The notes under the pieces: model-generated
The model's input: the letters and a program-made list of their open reading frames with translations, nothing else
Told to the model about the DNA's origin: nothing
Database searches by the model: none
In this document: piece by piece, positions 16,523 to 26,054 of the stretch
Layout of the letters: each line of letters starts with the position of its first letter
Position numbering within the stretch: position 1 is the first letter of the stretch
Assembly (NCBI RefSeq): GCF_001590925.1
Contig: NZ_BCTU01000001.1
Coordinates: forward strand, 332,711-396,710
DNA from: Serratia plymuthica NBRC 102599
Lineage (GTDB): Bacteria; Pseudomonadota; Gammaproteobacteria; Enterobacterales; Enterobacteriaceae
Direction: 5' to 3'
DNA: 64,000 nt
Program-made: the position numbers and the translations under genes

Positions 16523-19222
16523 ATGACCTATATTAATGACAACCTACGCCGTCGCGATAAAAAAGAGGCGCCTTACGCCATCGCGCAAGAAGCGAAAAAC
16601 AGCGTCGATCAGACGCTGGCAAATTTAAAATGCAACCGTAATGGCCTGACCCAGGACGACGCCGATGAACGCCTGGAGCAATTTGGCGTTAATCAGGTTG
16701 CCCATGAGAAAGCGCCGCACGCGCTGGTGCAACTGATTGGCGCATTTAATAATCCATTTATCTTTGTTCTTATGGTGCTGGCTGCGATCAGTTTCTTTAC
16801 CGATTACTGGTTGCCTCTCCGGCGCGGTGAAGAAACCGATCTCATTGGTGTGATCATCATACTGGTGATGGTTTCACTCAGCGGGCTGCTGCGTTTCTGG
16901 CAGGAATACCGGACCAACAAGGCAGCGGAAACGCTGAAATCGATGGTGCGCACTACCGCAACGGTATTGCGTCGCAGCAGCTACAGCGCGCAGCCTTTGA
17001 CGCTGGAAGTGGCAATTCGCGAACTGGTGCCGGGAGATATCATCCAGCTTTCCGCCGGGGACATGGTGCCGGCGGACGTGCGCCTGCTTGCTTCACGCGA
17101 TCTGTTCATCAGCCAGGCGATCCTGACCGGGGAGGCAATCCCGATCGAGAAATACGATGCGATGGGCAACGTCAGCCAAAAATCGAGCGAGGAGGAAGTC
17201 TCCAGCGAGCATGCGCTGTTGGAACTGCCGAACATCTGCCTGATGGGCACCAACGTCGCCAGCGGCACCGCCACGGCGGTAGTGGTGGCGACCGGCGGGC
17301 GCACCTATTTTGGCTCGCTGGCCAAGTCGATCGTCGGCTCCCGTTCGCAAACGGCCTTCGATCGTGGGGTGAACAGCGTCAGTTGGCTGTTGATCCGCTT
17401 TATGCTGGTTATGGTGCCGATTGTGTTGCTGATCAACGGCTTTACCAAGGGCGACTGGAGCGAAGCGGCGCTGTTTGCTTTGGCGGTGGCGGTGGGATTG
17501 ACGCCGGAGATGCTGCCGATGATCGTCAGTTCCAACCTGGCGAAGGGCGCGATTGCCATGTCGCGGCGCAAAGTGGTGGTCAAGCGCCTGAATGCCATCC
17601 AGAACTTCGGTGCTATGGACGTACTCTGTACGGATAAAACCGGCACCCTGACTCAGGATCGCATTATCCTCGAGCATCATCTGGACGTCGGCGGCGCCAA
17701 AGATAATGAGGTGTTGCTCCTGGCGTGGTTGAACAGCGCCCACCAAAGCGGCATGAAAAATCTGATGGATCAGGCGGTGATCCGCTTCGGGCGCGGCAAG
17801 CCGGGCATCGAGGCGCTGGGGCGTTTTAGCAAGGTGGATGAGCTGCCGTTCGATTTTGTACGACGCCGTCTGTCGATCGTGGTGGCGGATGAAAATGGCC
17901 AGCAGCGGCTGATCTGCAAAGGGGCGGTGGAGGAGATGCTGGACATCGCCACCTACGTGCGCGAGGGGCAGCAGACGCTGGTGCTGGATGAGGCGCGGCG
18001 TGCGGCGCTGCAGGCGCTTGCCGCCCAGTATAATGAGGATGGATTCCGCGTGCTGGTGCTGGCGACGCGGGAGTTGGGTGAGCAGAAAGATCCCTTGCCG
18101 CTGAGCGTGGCCGATGAGCGCGATATGGTGATCCAGGGCGTCCTGACCTTCCTCGATCCGCCGAAGGAGAGCGCGCAGGAAGCAATAGCCGCACTACAGG
18201 AAAACGGCGTGGCGGTGAAGGTATTGACCGGCGATAACCCGGTGATCACCTGCAAGATTTGTCGCGACGTCGGGCTGGAGCCGGGCGAGCCGCTCTCCGG
18301 CCCGCAAATCGAACAGATGGACGATGAAACGCTGGCGCGTGAAGTGGAGCAACGCACGGTCTTTACCAAACTGACACCGCTACAGAAATCGCGGGTGTTG
18401 AAGATGTTGCAGGCGAATGGCCATACCGTCGGGTTCCTCGGCGACGGTATTAACGATGCTCCGGCGCTGCGCGATGCGGACGTCGGTATCTCGGTGGATA
18501 CCGGCACCGACATCGCCAAGGAGTCGGCGGACATCATTCTGCTGGAAAAAAACCTGATGGTGCTGGAAGAAGGGGTCATCAAAGGCCGTGAGACCTTCGG
18601 CAATATCATCAAATACCTGAACATGACGGCCAGCTCCAACTTCGGCAACGTATTTTCGGTGCTGGTGGCCAGTGCGTTTATCCCGTTTTTGCCGATGCTG
18701 GCGATCCACCTGTTGATTCAGAACCTGATGTACGATATTTCCCAGTTGTCGCTGCCGTGGGACAAGATGGACAAAGAGTTCCTGCGCAAGCCGCGCAAGT
18801 GGGATGCGAAGAACATCGGTCGCTTTATGCTGTGGATTGGGCCAACCTCATCCATTTTTGATATCACCACCTATGCGCTGATGTGGTTCGTCTTCGCCGC
18901 CAACAGCGTCGAGCATCAGGCATTGTTCCAGTCCGGCTGGTTTATTGAAGGGTTGTTGTCGCAAACGCTGGTGGTGCATATGCTGCGTACCCAGAAGATC
19001 CCGTTCATCCAAAGTACCGCCGCATTGCCGGTTCTGCTGACCACGGCGCTGGTAATGGCGTTGGGCATTTATCTGCCGTTCTCGCCGCTGGGTGCCTGGG
19101 TCGGTTTGCAGCCCTTGCCGTGGGAATACTTCCCGTGGCTGGCCGGCACGCTGGTCAGCTACTGCGTAGTAGCGCAGATGATGAAGCGTTTTTATATTCG
19201 CCGCTTCGGTGAGTGGCTGTAA
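16523..19222 (+). CDS. mgtB: P-type Mg2+-importing ATPase (MgtA/MgtB family)
   Basis: 899 residues. It has an N-terminal cytosolic region, the actuator motif ILTGEAIPIEK, the phosphorylation site VLCTDKTGTLTQD, the nucleotide-binding domain, the hinge GDGINDAPALRDADVGISVD and ten expected membrane helices. It drives Mg2+ inward across the cytoplasmic membrane at low Mg2+. Full length, all key residues present. It is second gene after mgtC with a 200-base intergenic leader, as in the Salmonella mgtCB operon, hence the symbol; mgtA is the alternative name. Confidence 0.95.
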   Translation: MTYINDNLRRRDKKEAPYAIAQEAKNSVDQTLANLKCNRNGLTQDDADERLEQFGVNQVAHEKAPHALVQLIGAFNNPFIFVLMVLAAISFFTDYWLPLRRGEETDLIGVIIILVMVSLSGLLRFWQEYRTNKAAETLKSMVRTTATVLRRSSYSAQPLTLEVAIRELVPGDIIQLSAGDMVPADVRLLASRDLFISQAILTGEAIPIEKYDAMGNVSQKSSEEEVSSEHALLELPNICLMGTNVASGTATAVVVATGGRTYFGSLAKSIVGSRSQTAFDRGVNSVSWLLIRFMLVMVPIVLLINGFTKGDWSEAALFALAVAVGLTPEMLPMIVSSNLAKGAIAMSRRKVVVKRLNAIQNFGAMDVLCTDKTGTLTQDRIILEHHLDVGGAKDNEVLLLAWLNSAHQSGMKNLMDQAVIRFGRGKPGIEALGRFSKVDELPFDFVRRRLSIVVADENGQQRLICKGAVEEMLDIATYVREGQQTLVLDEARRAALQALAAQYNEDGFRVLVLATRELGEQKDPLPLSVADERDMVIQGVLTFLDPPKESAQEAIAALQENGVAVKVLTGDNPVITCKICRDVGLEPGEPLSGPQIEQMDDETLAREVEQRTVFTKLTPLQKSRVLKMLQANGHTVGFLGDGINDAPALRDADVGISVDTGTDIAKESADIILLEKNLMVLEEGVIKGRETFGNIIKYLNMTASSNFGNVFSVLVASAFIPFLPMLAIHLLIQNLMYDISQLSLPWDKMDKEFLRKPRKWDAKNIGRFMLWIGPTSSIFDITTYALMWFVFAANSVEHQALFQSGWFIEGLLSQTLVVHMLRTQKIPFIQSTAALPVLLTTALVMALGIYLPFSPLGAWVGLQPLPWEYFPWLAGTLVSYCVVAQMMKRFYIRRFGEWL

Positions 19223-19230
19223 TTACCCTG

Positions 19231-19269
19231 ACCGCCGGGCGCAATGCCTGGCGGTTATAATAATTTTTT
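19231..19269 (+). terminator. Terminator of the mgtCB operon
   Basis: ACCGCC-GGC/GCC-GGCGGT stem (19231-19240 with 19246-19255) followed by an AT-rich stretch ending in seven T. It overlaps the end of the convergent DUF3307 gene. Confidence 0.7.
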
Positions 19270-20028
19270 TACCAGCAGACCGAGCAAGATGGTCAGCGTA
19301 AAGGAAAACAGCGTGCCGAGCAGCACATACTCGGTACGCATTTTGTCATCGCTCTGTCGCAGGTCGCCAAAGCGAAAAATAGACTTTGCGGCCAGCAAAA
19401 AGCCGATCGCCGGAATTTGGCCGATCAGCACAAACGTCAGTATCAGCGTTCTTTCCAGGTAGCCAATCTGCTTGCCTGCGCGTAACAGCGAATCGCTATC
19501 GGCTTTGGCCGAGGGCGGCATTTGCGGCGTCCAGTGCGCCAGCAATTGCCCAATCAGAACGCCCATCGGCATATAAATCACTAAATACGCCAATAACATC
19601 AGCCCAAACTGCCCGCCGGTAGCGGCGGCGCCAAGCGTGGCTATCAGGTTGCGGGGTTCTGGCACCAGGCACAGCCACAGCAGAACAATCACCGTCAGAT
19701 GCAGGCATTGATCGAGAAGAAAGCCGCCGGCCCGGCTGAGGCGTGCCAGGAGGGTGACTTTCAGCAGGTCGATAATATAGTGGCTGATAGCGATAACCAG
19801 CAAAGTAGCCAGCGCGGCGGCGGCGGTGAGCCCGCCATGCAGCAGACCGAAACTCGCCACCGCACAGGCGGCCAATATACCGTGCAGCAAGGCATGCAAC
19901 AGCAGGAAACGCGAACGCGCGCGACGGCGAATTTTATCCTCCACCCAACTGAGCGGTTGCAGCGGGAAATCGGCCAGCAAATGTACAATAAGCAACCAGG
20001 TCAGCAACGGCGCGTAGGTTAAATCCAT
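19255..20028 (-). CDS. DUF3307 multi-spanning membrane protein
   Basis: 257 residues with about seven hydrophobic helices. Conserved polar residues sit inside membrane segments (IVHLLADFPLQP, SHYIIDLLK, LLDQCLHL), the His/Asp pattern of DUF3307. Function is unknown. Its ATG lies two bases after the satD stop codon, so the two are translationally coupled; the same pairing is common elsewhere, suggesting a functional unit. Confidence 0.85.
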   Translation of the reverse strand: MDLTYAPLLTWLLIVHLLADFPLQPLSWVEDKIRRRARSRFLLLHALLHGILAACAVASFGLLHGGLTAAAALATLLVIAISHYIIDLLKVTLLARLSRAGGFLLDQCLHLTVIVLLWLCLVPEPRNLIATLGAAATGGQFGLMLLAYLVIYMPMGVLIGQLLAHWTPQMPPSAKADSDSLLRAGKQIGYLERTLILTFVLIGQIPAIGFLLAAKSIFRFGDLRQSDDKMRTEYVLLGTLFSFTLTILLGLLVKKLL

Positions 20029-20030
20029 CT

Positions 20031-20627
20031 TCAGGTGATCCTGTTAATCGCGTGAATAAATCGCATGATCTCCTCATAGGCTGCGCGTTTTAGCGTTGCG
20101 GAGACCGTGGATGCGGCTTTATGCAGTTTCTCGGCCACTTCCAGGTTGGTGGCGGCAAACATCCGCGCCTGCACTATCTGCGCCTCGGTCTGCGACAGAC
20201 GGCCAATGACATGATCTAACATTGGCAACAGATCGCTGACAATGGCATTCGTCTCGGCATTGTCATTTTTCAGAGCCAGCCTGCAATTTTTATCCAGGCT
20301 GTCCAGCGCGTGGCCGGAATTCACAAAGGCGCTGGCATAACCGGCCGCTCGCTCCTGGCCGTCTCCCAGGCCTACCGCGATGCGGGCGTCCCACTGGCCG
20401 GCGTCCATTGCTTTGAGTGCGATACGGATATATGCCGCCAGCAGCAGGCCGGATTGCGATTCGGCCACCGCCTGGAAGCCATCGCCGCGGAAAATCTCGA
20501 ACCGCTGTATAAGCTTGGCCTGTTGCAGCCGGTTGAGCAGGGCATTTAGCCCGGTAATGTAATTTGCGGTGTCGAATTGCCGGGAGTTGACCAGATCGCC
20601 GGTGATTACGCTGAGTTGCGTTTGCAT
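20031..20627 (-). CDS. SatD family protein with C-terminal helix-turn-helix
   Basis: 198 residues. The N-terminal domain begins MQTQLSVITGDLVNSRQF (SatD signature ITGDLVNSR). The C-terminal 55 residues (LSQTEAQIVQARMFAATNLE then AEKLHKAASTVSATLKRA) read as a sigma-r4/LuxR-like helix-turn-helix, so it may bind DNA. The start at 20627 matches the family; an upstream in-frame start at 20672 would overlap the operator array. It is the first gene of the satD-DUF3307 operon, with three regularly spaced palindromes immediately upstream. Confidence 0.8.
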   Translation of the reverse strand: MQTQLSVITGDLVNSRQFDTANYITGLNALLNRLQQAKLIQRFEIFRGDGFQAVAESQSGLLLAAYIRIALKAMDAGQWDARIAVGLGDGQERAAGYASAFVNSGHALDSLDKNCRLALKNDNAETNAIVSDLLPMLDHVIGRLSQTEAQIVQARMFAATNLEVAEKLHKAASTVSATLKRAAYEEIMRFIHAINRIT

Positions 20628-20664
20628 GCTTTTCTCTGCTCTGAAGCGATAATTTACCGTTAAA

Positions 20665-20742
20665 ATTCGCACCTAAATACGAATATGTCAATTATTCGTA
20701 TCTGAATGCGAATTTAGCGTTTATTCGCTTCTAAAGGCGAAT
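20665..20742. promoter_or_regulatory. Three 20-bp palindromes with exact 29-bp period upstream of satD
   Basis: Units at 20665-20684, 20694-20713 and 20723-20742 share ATTCG-N4-CT-N-AA-N2-CGAAT, each an inverted repeat with ATTCG/CGAAT ends. The 9-bp spacers are unrelated. A fourth half-site ATTCGC follows at 20745. The array begins 38 bp before the satD start codon, where its promoter should be. It looks like a cooperative operator. Confidence 0.75.
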
Positions 20743-21206
20743 TATTCGCGCAATTTAAGAACGTTATGGATCAGCGCAATAAGGGGTTTTTCCCTCCGCG
20801 CCAGAGCGACGCCGAGCAGGATCAGCCCGACACCCAAGATCTGCGCACCGACCGGAGCGCCGCTGTCGCGCAGGCGATCGATGACGACGCCCGCTAACAT
20901 TTGGCCGCTGATAATCAGCAGTGCGGCGCGCAGAGTGCCAAGGCGCGGCAGCACGTAACTGTTCAGCGCCACGAACAGCGCGCCGATGACCCCGCCTAAA
21001 TAGGCTCCCCACGGGGCGTGACCAAGGGAGAGGCCATTGAACCCGCCGCCTACCGCCAGCAGCAGGCTGAGGAACAAAAAACCGACGATGTGATTGCAGA
21101 GCGAGGCCTGGAAAGCGCCGCGACTTAACGCCAGGCGGCCATTGACCGCGCGGCTGATGCTGATGCAGACGCCATTGAACAGCGCGAGGAGTACCAAGGT
21201 TAGCAT
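20742..21206 (-). CDS. YdcZ/DUF606-family small DMT transporter
   Basis: 154 residues, five hydrophobic helices, with the NGRLALSRGAFQASLCNHIVG signature of the DUF606 group of drug/metabolite transporters. The substrate is unknown. It lies five bases downstream of a paralogous gene of the same strand; such pairs probably form one heteromeric transporter. Its stop codon touches the third satD palindrome. Confidence 0.8.
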   Translation of the reverse strand: MLTLVLLALFNGVCISISRAVNGRLALSRGAFQASLCNHIVGFLFLSLLLAVGGGFNGLSLGHAPWGAYLGGVIGALFVALNSYVLPRLGTLRAALLIISGQMLAGVVIDRLRDSGAPVGAQILGVGLILLGVALARREKPLIALIHNVLKLRE

Positions 21207-21211
21207 GGCGG

Positions 21212-21670
21212 TTATCTCAGAAAAATAAGCAGGGCGCAGCCGGCGAGGATCAGCAGCGTGGCGATAATGTCGTTGATGCGCAGGCGGCGTTGAATGACGC
21301 CAAACCAGCCGCGGCTGTCGGAAAGCATGCCGAACAGCACCTGACCGGTAAGCATGAGCGCCAGGCTACCGGCAAGCGCCAGCGGGCTATTGACGGTGAT
21401 GGCGGCCACTATCACGGTCAGGGCACCCGGAATACCGCCCAAATAGGCCCAGCGGGGGGGCGCCGTCGCAGGAGAGAGGGGCGTACGGTGGCGCAGCAAC
21501 AACAGCAGCAACAACCAGGCGGCGATCGCGCCAACGCCATGAGCCACCCAGGAAGCGAATAGCGGGCTGTTATAGCTCGCCAGTCCGCTGTTGACGCTGA
21601 TCATCAGGGCCAGCAAAGCACCGGCGGCTAACGCCAGCAAAGGATCGGAGAAACGTCCGCGTATCATCAT
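21212..21670 (-). CDS. YdcZ/DUF606-family small DMT transporter (paired)
   Basis: 152 residues, five hydrophobic helices, with SGLASYNSPLFASWVAHGVG corresponding to the signature of the partner gene. It is first of the two-gene operon. Either of two adjacent ATGs (21670, 21667) may start it, behind AAGGGAACC. It is divergent from the LysR gene at 21772, its probable regulator. Confidence 0.8.
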   Translation of the reverse strand: MMIRGRFSDPLLALAAGALLALMISVNSGLASYNSPLFASWVAHGVGAIAAWLLLLLLLRHRTPLSPATAPPRWAYLGGIPGALTVIVAAITVNSPLALAGSLALMLTGQVLFGMLSDSRGWFGVIQRRLRINDIIATLLILAGCALLIFLR

Positions 21671-21771
21671 GTCAGGTTCCCTTTTTACAGTGACGAACAG
21701 CCTACATTGTTTTTGTTATCGTCATAATCCACTACAATGGAAACTCATTGTTGAGTAAAAGTTGACGATAA

Positions 21772-22692
21772 ATGACCGATAATTTTGCGGCTATCCCGTT
21801 GTTTGTAGCGGTAGTGGAATGCGGCAGTTTTTCAGCGGCCGGCCAGCGGCTGGGCATTACCAAGTCTGCGGTAAGTAAACGCATTACCCAACTGGAAGGC
21901 TCGCTGGGCGTGCAGTTGCTGCATCGCACCACCCGCAGCCTGAGCCTGACCGAAGCGGGCGAGCAGTATTTTGGTTATGCGCGGAACGCCTGTGCGGTGG
22001 CGCAGGAAGGGGAAGACGCCATCACGCGATTGCAGGGGCAGCCGCAGGGCATTTTGCGGCTCAGCGTGCCGATGGTGTTCGGCCGTTTGCACATTGCGCC
22101 GTTGATTCCGGTTTTTTTGGCCGCCTGCCCGGAGGTGGAAATCAATATGATGATGGACGATAAGCTGGTCGATCTGGTGGAGGGGGGCTATGACCTGGCG
22201 ATCCGCATTGGCCGGCTTGCCGATTCGAGCCTGATTGCCCGGCGTATCGCGCCTTGCTACAGCGTATTGTGCGCTGCGCCGGCTTATCTGACGCGCTGCG
22301 GCACGCCAAAGGATCTGGTGCAGTTGGCGCAGCATAACTGCCTGTTTTACAGCTACTACCGTGCTGGCAGCGAATGGCAGTTTCAGGGGCCTGAAGGGGC
22401 GGTACGTTTTCAGCCGAGAGGGAATTACCAGGTGAATAACAGTGAGGCGCTACGTGAAGCGTTGCTCGCCGGCCTGGGTGTTTGTCAGATGCCGACCTTT
22501 ATCGTCGGAGACGATCTTGCGCAGGGGCGGCTGATCGAACTGTTGCCGGATCACAAGCTGCCGGAACACGCGATTTATGCCGTGTACCCGGAACGCAAAC
22601 ACGTGCCGGCGAAAGTCATGGCCTTTGTCGATTTCCTGCTGGCACACTTGGGTGGGGAACGGCCTTATTGGGACGTTCAACGTCAGACATGA
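21772..22692 (+). CDS. LysR-family transcriptional regulator
   Basis: 306 residues. The winged helix-turn-helix contains LGITKSAVSKRITQLEGSLG. The effector domain is of the CrgA/DmlR type (MMMDDKLVDLVEGGYDLAIRIG). The divergent arrangement with the two DUF606 transporter genes, about 100 bp apart, suggests it controls them in response to their substrate. Confidence 0.9.
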   Translation: MTDNFAAIPLFVAVVECGSFSAAGQRLGITKSAVSKRITQLEGSLGVQLLHRTTRSLSLTEAGEQYFGYARNACAVAQEGEDAITRLQGQPQGILRLSVPMVFGRLHIAPLIPVFLAACPEVEINMMMDDKLVDLVEGGYDLAIRIGRLADSSLIARRIAPCYSVLCAAPAYLTRCGTPKDLVQLAQHNCLFYSYYRAGSEWQFQGPEGAVRFQPRGNYQVNNSEALREALLAGLGVCQMPTFIVGDDLAQGRLIELLPDHKLPEHAIYAVYPERKHVPAKVMAFVDFLLAHLGGERPYWDVQRQT

Positions 22693-22763
22693 AAGCGCAT
22701 TGTCATTCAGCCGGGAATACGCACGCCTGTTTGGCATGCCACCGGCGAAGGCTGAGGTGGGGT

Positions 22764-22943
22764 TTAAAAGCTTTTTACCAACACTTCGCGCGGTTGCTCG
22801 GCGCCGTGCTTCAGCAAGTATTCAAAAGATCTTTCGCTGCTTTTCAACTGCTGCAGAAATTCTTGCGGCGACAGATCGTGTTTTTTGCCGCTCATATAAG
22901 CCAGCGCCAGTTCTTTTGCCTGATAGCGTGAGAAATTGTACAT
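22764..22943 (-). CDS. Small cytosolic hypothetical protein (59 aa)
   Basis: The 59-codon frame begins MYNFSRYQAKELALAYMSGK and ends VLVKSF. It is helical and charged, without signal or membrane segments. GGGGGCACG precedes the ATG. The frame is clean and typical in codon use, and no other gene occupies the 370-bp gap. I do not recognise the family; similar short proteins are common unknowns in enterobacteria. Confidence 0.55.
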   Translation of the reverse strand: MYNFSRYQAKELALAYMSGKKHDLSPQEFLQQLKSSERSFEYLLKHGAEQPREVLVKSF

Positions 22944-23064
22944 CGTGCCCCCGGTGAGAATAAATGGTGTTTTGTTAAGGCTGATTGTAGGGGAATAGCA
23001 CGTAATGAACAGTCGCTTTGGCGTATGGAATCGATAGCTGAAACCTGTGTGGTGGTGAGCCGTT

Positions 23065-24174
23065 TTAATGCGGCGGCTGCAACAGTTCGTGGCAGAGTTG
23101 TTTGATCACTTCCTTTTGCTGCAGGCCGTTATGCCGCAGGCGGCGTATGCGGTCCGCATCGTTCAGCGCGATCTTGACGTAATGCTCAACATCATCGAGC
23201 AGCGCGTTTTCTTCGCTGTTTTGCACGCCAGGCCGAAGGGCGACGAGTGTGGCCAGCATATGCGATGTCAGGCTGCAGCGGCGCAGCGTGGCGGGATCCA
23301 CATAGTCGGCGCCAAAGCCGTGGCGGCAGGCATTGATCTTGTTGTAGTTGGTAAAGGCGACATATTCCGCAACAACCCTTTGTCTGTTATCCAACAGGTA
23401 TCTGGCCAGCAGCCGGCAGTAACCGGCTAATGTGGCCGCATGGTGAATATGCAACGGCGTATCGCAGACCCTGACTTCCACCGTACCTAACTCCGGTTTT
23501 GGACGCACGTCCCAATAAATATCCTTGATACCTTCAATCACCCCGGCACTGGTAAGTCTTTCATAATAAACAGTGAATTCGTCCCAATTATAGATTTGCT
23601 CAAGGCAGCCGTAGTTGGGGAAAGAGTTTTGTGCGCTGAAACGGGAACTGGCAAACAGGGTATCGACGCCCTGGTAGAGTGGCGAAGAGGCGCTCAAGGC
23701 AATCAGATGCGGCAAATAGGGCGTCATGGCATGGCACAGATACATAGCCTCGTCACCGTCGTTGACACCGATATGGATATGTTGGCCGAACACGCAGGCC
23801 AGCTTGGAGAGGTAGCCAAAGCGGCTGGCCAGCAATGTGTAGCGTTCGGAGTCGGTAATGACCTGTTGACGCCAGTCGTTGCTCAGATGGCGGCCTCCAC
23901 CGCAGACGTCGCAATCAATGCGCTGTGCGCTTGCGCGTATCTTCCCGGTCAGCTCGTTCAGCTCTGCCAACAGTTCGCCGATATCGGTATGCACCGAACT
24001 GTTTAACTCCACCATCGATTTGGTCAGCTCGTGCTTGACGCGTTTTTTGTCGTCGACATCCACCACCACCCGGTCGGCCTTGTGCGACAGATCGTAGCTG
24101 TCATTGTCCACCAGTTGCAGTTCTATCTCCGTGCCAAGGGTAAGCCTTTCCGAACATTTGAAGGGTAGCGACAT
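23065..24174 (-). CDS. ybdK: YbdK-type carboxylate-amine ligase (glutamate-cysteine ligase 2 family)
   Basis: 369 residues. Family motifs are TLGTEIELQLVD (metal and ATP site), VCGGGRHLSNDW, FGQHIHIGVNDGDEAM, WDVRPKPELGTVEVRVCDTP and NKINACRHGF. YbdK of E. coli has weak gamma-glutamylcysteine ligase activity; the true substrate is unsettled. The ATG at 24174 follows GGAGATGTGTG. It stands alone between a small gene and the divergent ars operon. Confidence 0.88.
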   Translation of the reverse strand: MSLPFKCSERLTLGTEIELQLVDNDSYDLSHKADRVVVDVDDKKRVKHELTKSMVELNSSVHTDIGELLAELNELTGKIRASAQRIDCDVCGGGRHLSNDWRQQVITDSERYTLLASRFGYLSKLACVFGQHIHIGVNDGDEAMYLCHAMTPYLPHLIALSASSPLYQGVDTLFASSRFSAQNSFPNYGCLEQIYNWDEFTVYYERLTSAGVIEGIKDIYWDVRPKPELGTVEVRVCDTPLHIHHAATLAGYCRLLARYLLDNRQRVVAEYVAFTNYNKINACRHGFGADYVDPATLRRCSLTSHMLATLVALRPGVQNSEENALLDDVEHYVKIALNDADRIRRLRHNGLQQKEVIKQLCHELLQPPH

Positions 24175-24285
24175 CACACATCTCCAAAACTGCGGCGGTG
24201 TACTCAGTATAGTGCGTCAGTAGGGCCTTGACGTTCGCGGATGCTTTGTAAAAGGGCTATTATATTTGATTATCCATATGTGTTG

Positions 24286-24313
24286 TTGACATCGCCCGGC
24301 TGCGAATTATGAT
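24286..24313 (+). promoter_or_regulatory. Promoter of arsRBC
   Basis: TTGACA (24286-24291), 16-bp spacer, TATGAT (24308-24313), 26 bp before the arsR start codon: a near-consensus sigma-70 promoter. The downstream GGGGGTTATCATTC could hold the ArsR operator, but I see no clear match. Confidence 0.65.
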
Positions 24314-24339
24314 GGGGGTTATCATTCGGAGAGAAATCT

Positions 24340-24678
24340 ATGCCATCACTGACACCGCTGAAACTGTTTAAAAATCTGTCGGACGACACCCGGTTGCACC
24401 TGGTGTTATTGTTGCGCCAGGCAGGGGAACTGTGCGTATGCGAGCTGTCCGGTGCGTTAGACGAGTCGCAGCCCAAAATTTCCCGTCATCTCGCTATGCT
24501 GCGTGAAAGCGGCCTGTTGCTCGATCGCCGTGAAGGTAAGTGGATCTATTACCGGTTGTCACCGCATATGCCGGCCTGGGCTGCGGCGATTATCGATCAA
24601 GCCTGGCTCAGCCAGCAGCAACGGTTCAGCGAACTGGCGCAGCAAGCCGCAGCGGGTGGCCGGGCGCTTTGCCGGTAA
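24340..24678 (+). CDS. arsR: ArsR arsenic-responsive repressor
   Basis: 112 residues of the ArsR/SmtB winged-helix family. The metalloid-sensing cysteines lie in LCVCELSGAL, within the DNA-binding helix region, and recognition helix DESQPKISRHLAMLRESGLL follows. Arsenite binding releases the repressor. It is first gene of arsRBC, directly behind a strong promoter. Confidence 0.93.
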   Translation: MPSLTPLKLFKNLSDDTRLHLVLLLRQAGELCVCELSGALDESQPKISRHLAMLRESGLLLDRREGKWIYYRLSPHMPAWAAAIIDQAWLSQQQRFSELAQQAAAGGRALCR

Positions 24679-24750
24679 CGTTAAAAAAATTTGTTTTTAT
24701 ATATTCGAAAAAACATATGTATTTGTGGCGTGATGCGCCAGGGAGCGATG

Positions 24751-26034
24751 ATGGTACTGGCTGGGGCAATTTTTATTCTGACACTCATTTTGGTGATCTG
24801 GCAGCCAAAAGGGTTGGGCATTGGCTGGAGCGCCTCGCTCGGGGCGGTGCTGGCGCTGCTGACTGGCGTGGTGCATCCCGCTGATATTCCGCTGGTTTGG
24901 CACATTGTCTGGAACGCCACGGCGACCTTTATCGCGGTGATCGTCATCAGCCTGTTGCTGGATGAATCCGGTTTCTTTGAGTGGGCGGCGTTGCACGTTG
25001 CGCGCTGGGGCAAGGGCAAAGGGCGGTGGTTGTTCACCTATATTGTGTTGCTGGGGGCCAGCGTGGCAGCGCTGTTCGCCAACGACGGCGCGGCGCTGAT
25101 CCTTACGCCGATTGTGATTGCGATGCTGCTGGCCTTGGGGTTCAGCTCGGGCGCCACGCTGGCGTTCGTGATGGCGGCGGGATTTATTGCCGACACAGCC
25201 AGCCTGCCGCTGGTGGTCTCTAATCTGGTGAACATCGTCTCGGCGGATTTTTTCAAGCTGAGCTTTACTCAGTATGCCGCCGTGATGGTGCCGGTGGACA
25301 TTGCCGCCATTGTCGCAACGTTGGTGATGCTGCACCTGTATTTTCGCAAGGATATTCCGGTGAGCTATGATCTGGCGCTGCTGCGACCGCCACGCGAGGC
25401 GATCCACGATTTACCGACCTTTAAAGCCGGTTGGGGTGTGCTGGCCTTGCTGCTGGTGGGTTTCTTTGGCCTGGAGCCGCTTGGCGTACCGGTCAGCCTG
25501 GTCGCCGCCGTGGGGGCGTTGATCCTGCTGGCAGTGGCGAAAAGGGGGCATGCGATTGATACCGGTAAAGTGTTGCGTGGTGCGCCCTGGCAGATCGTGG
25601 TTTTCTCGTTGGGCATGTACCTGGTGGTCTACGGCCTGCGCAACGCGGGATTAACCGACCTGCTGTCCGGTATGCTGGATAGCCTGGCCGAGCGGGGGCT
25701 GTGGGTGGCCACGTTGGGGACCGGCTTTCTGGCGGCGTTCTTGTCTTCGATCATGAATAACATGCCGACGGTGCTGGTGGGTGCGCTGTCGATCGACGGC
25801 AGCAACGCGGACGGCGTGATCAAGCAGGCGATGATTTACGCCAACGTAATAGGCAGCGATCTGGGGCCGAAAATTACCCCGATCGGCAGCCTGGCTACGC
25901 TGCTGTGGCTGCATGTGCTGTCGCAGAAAAATATCGTCATCACCTGGGGATATTACTTCCGGGTGGGGATAGTGATGACACTTCCGGTGTTGTTTGTCGC
26001 GTTGGCCGCTCTGGCCCTGCGCCTGTCGCTTTAG
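24751..26034 (+). CDS. arsB: ArsB arsenite efflux pump
   Basis: About 427 residues, twelve hydrophobic helices. The start [20 protein letters not shown] is that of ArsB of plasmid R773/E. coli, which fixes translation at 24751 (or the adjacent ATG 24748) rather than the upstream extension. It extrudes As(III)/Sb(III) with the proton gradient. Internal motifs [11 protein letters not shown] and [16 protein letters not shown] are conserved. Confidence 0.94.
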   Translation: MVLAGAIFILTLILVIWQPKGLGIGWSASLGAVLALLTGVVHPADIPLVWHIVWNATATFIAVIVISLLLDESGFFEWAALHVARWGKGKGRWLFTYIVLLGASVAALFANDGAALILTPIVIAMLLALGFSSGATLAFVMAAGFIADTASLPLVVSNLVNIVSADFFKLSFTQYAAVMVPVDIAAIVATLVMLHLYFRKDIPVSYDLALLRPPREAIHDLPTFKAGWGVLALLLVGFFGLEPLGVPVSLVAAVGALILLAVAKRGHAIDTGKVLRGAPWQIVVFSLGMYLVVYGLRNAGLTDLLSGMLDSLAERGLWVATLGTGFLAAFLSSIMNNMPTVLVGALSIDGSNADGVIKQAMIYANVIGSDLGPKITPIGSLATLLWLHVLSQKNIVITWGYYFRVGIVMTLPVLFVALAALALRLSL

Positions 26035-26054
26035 TGTTAACAAGAGAGAACCCC

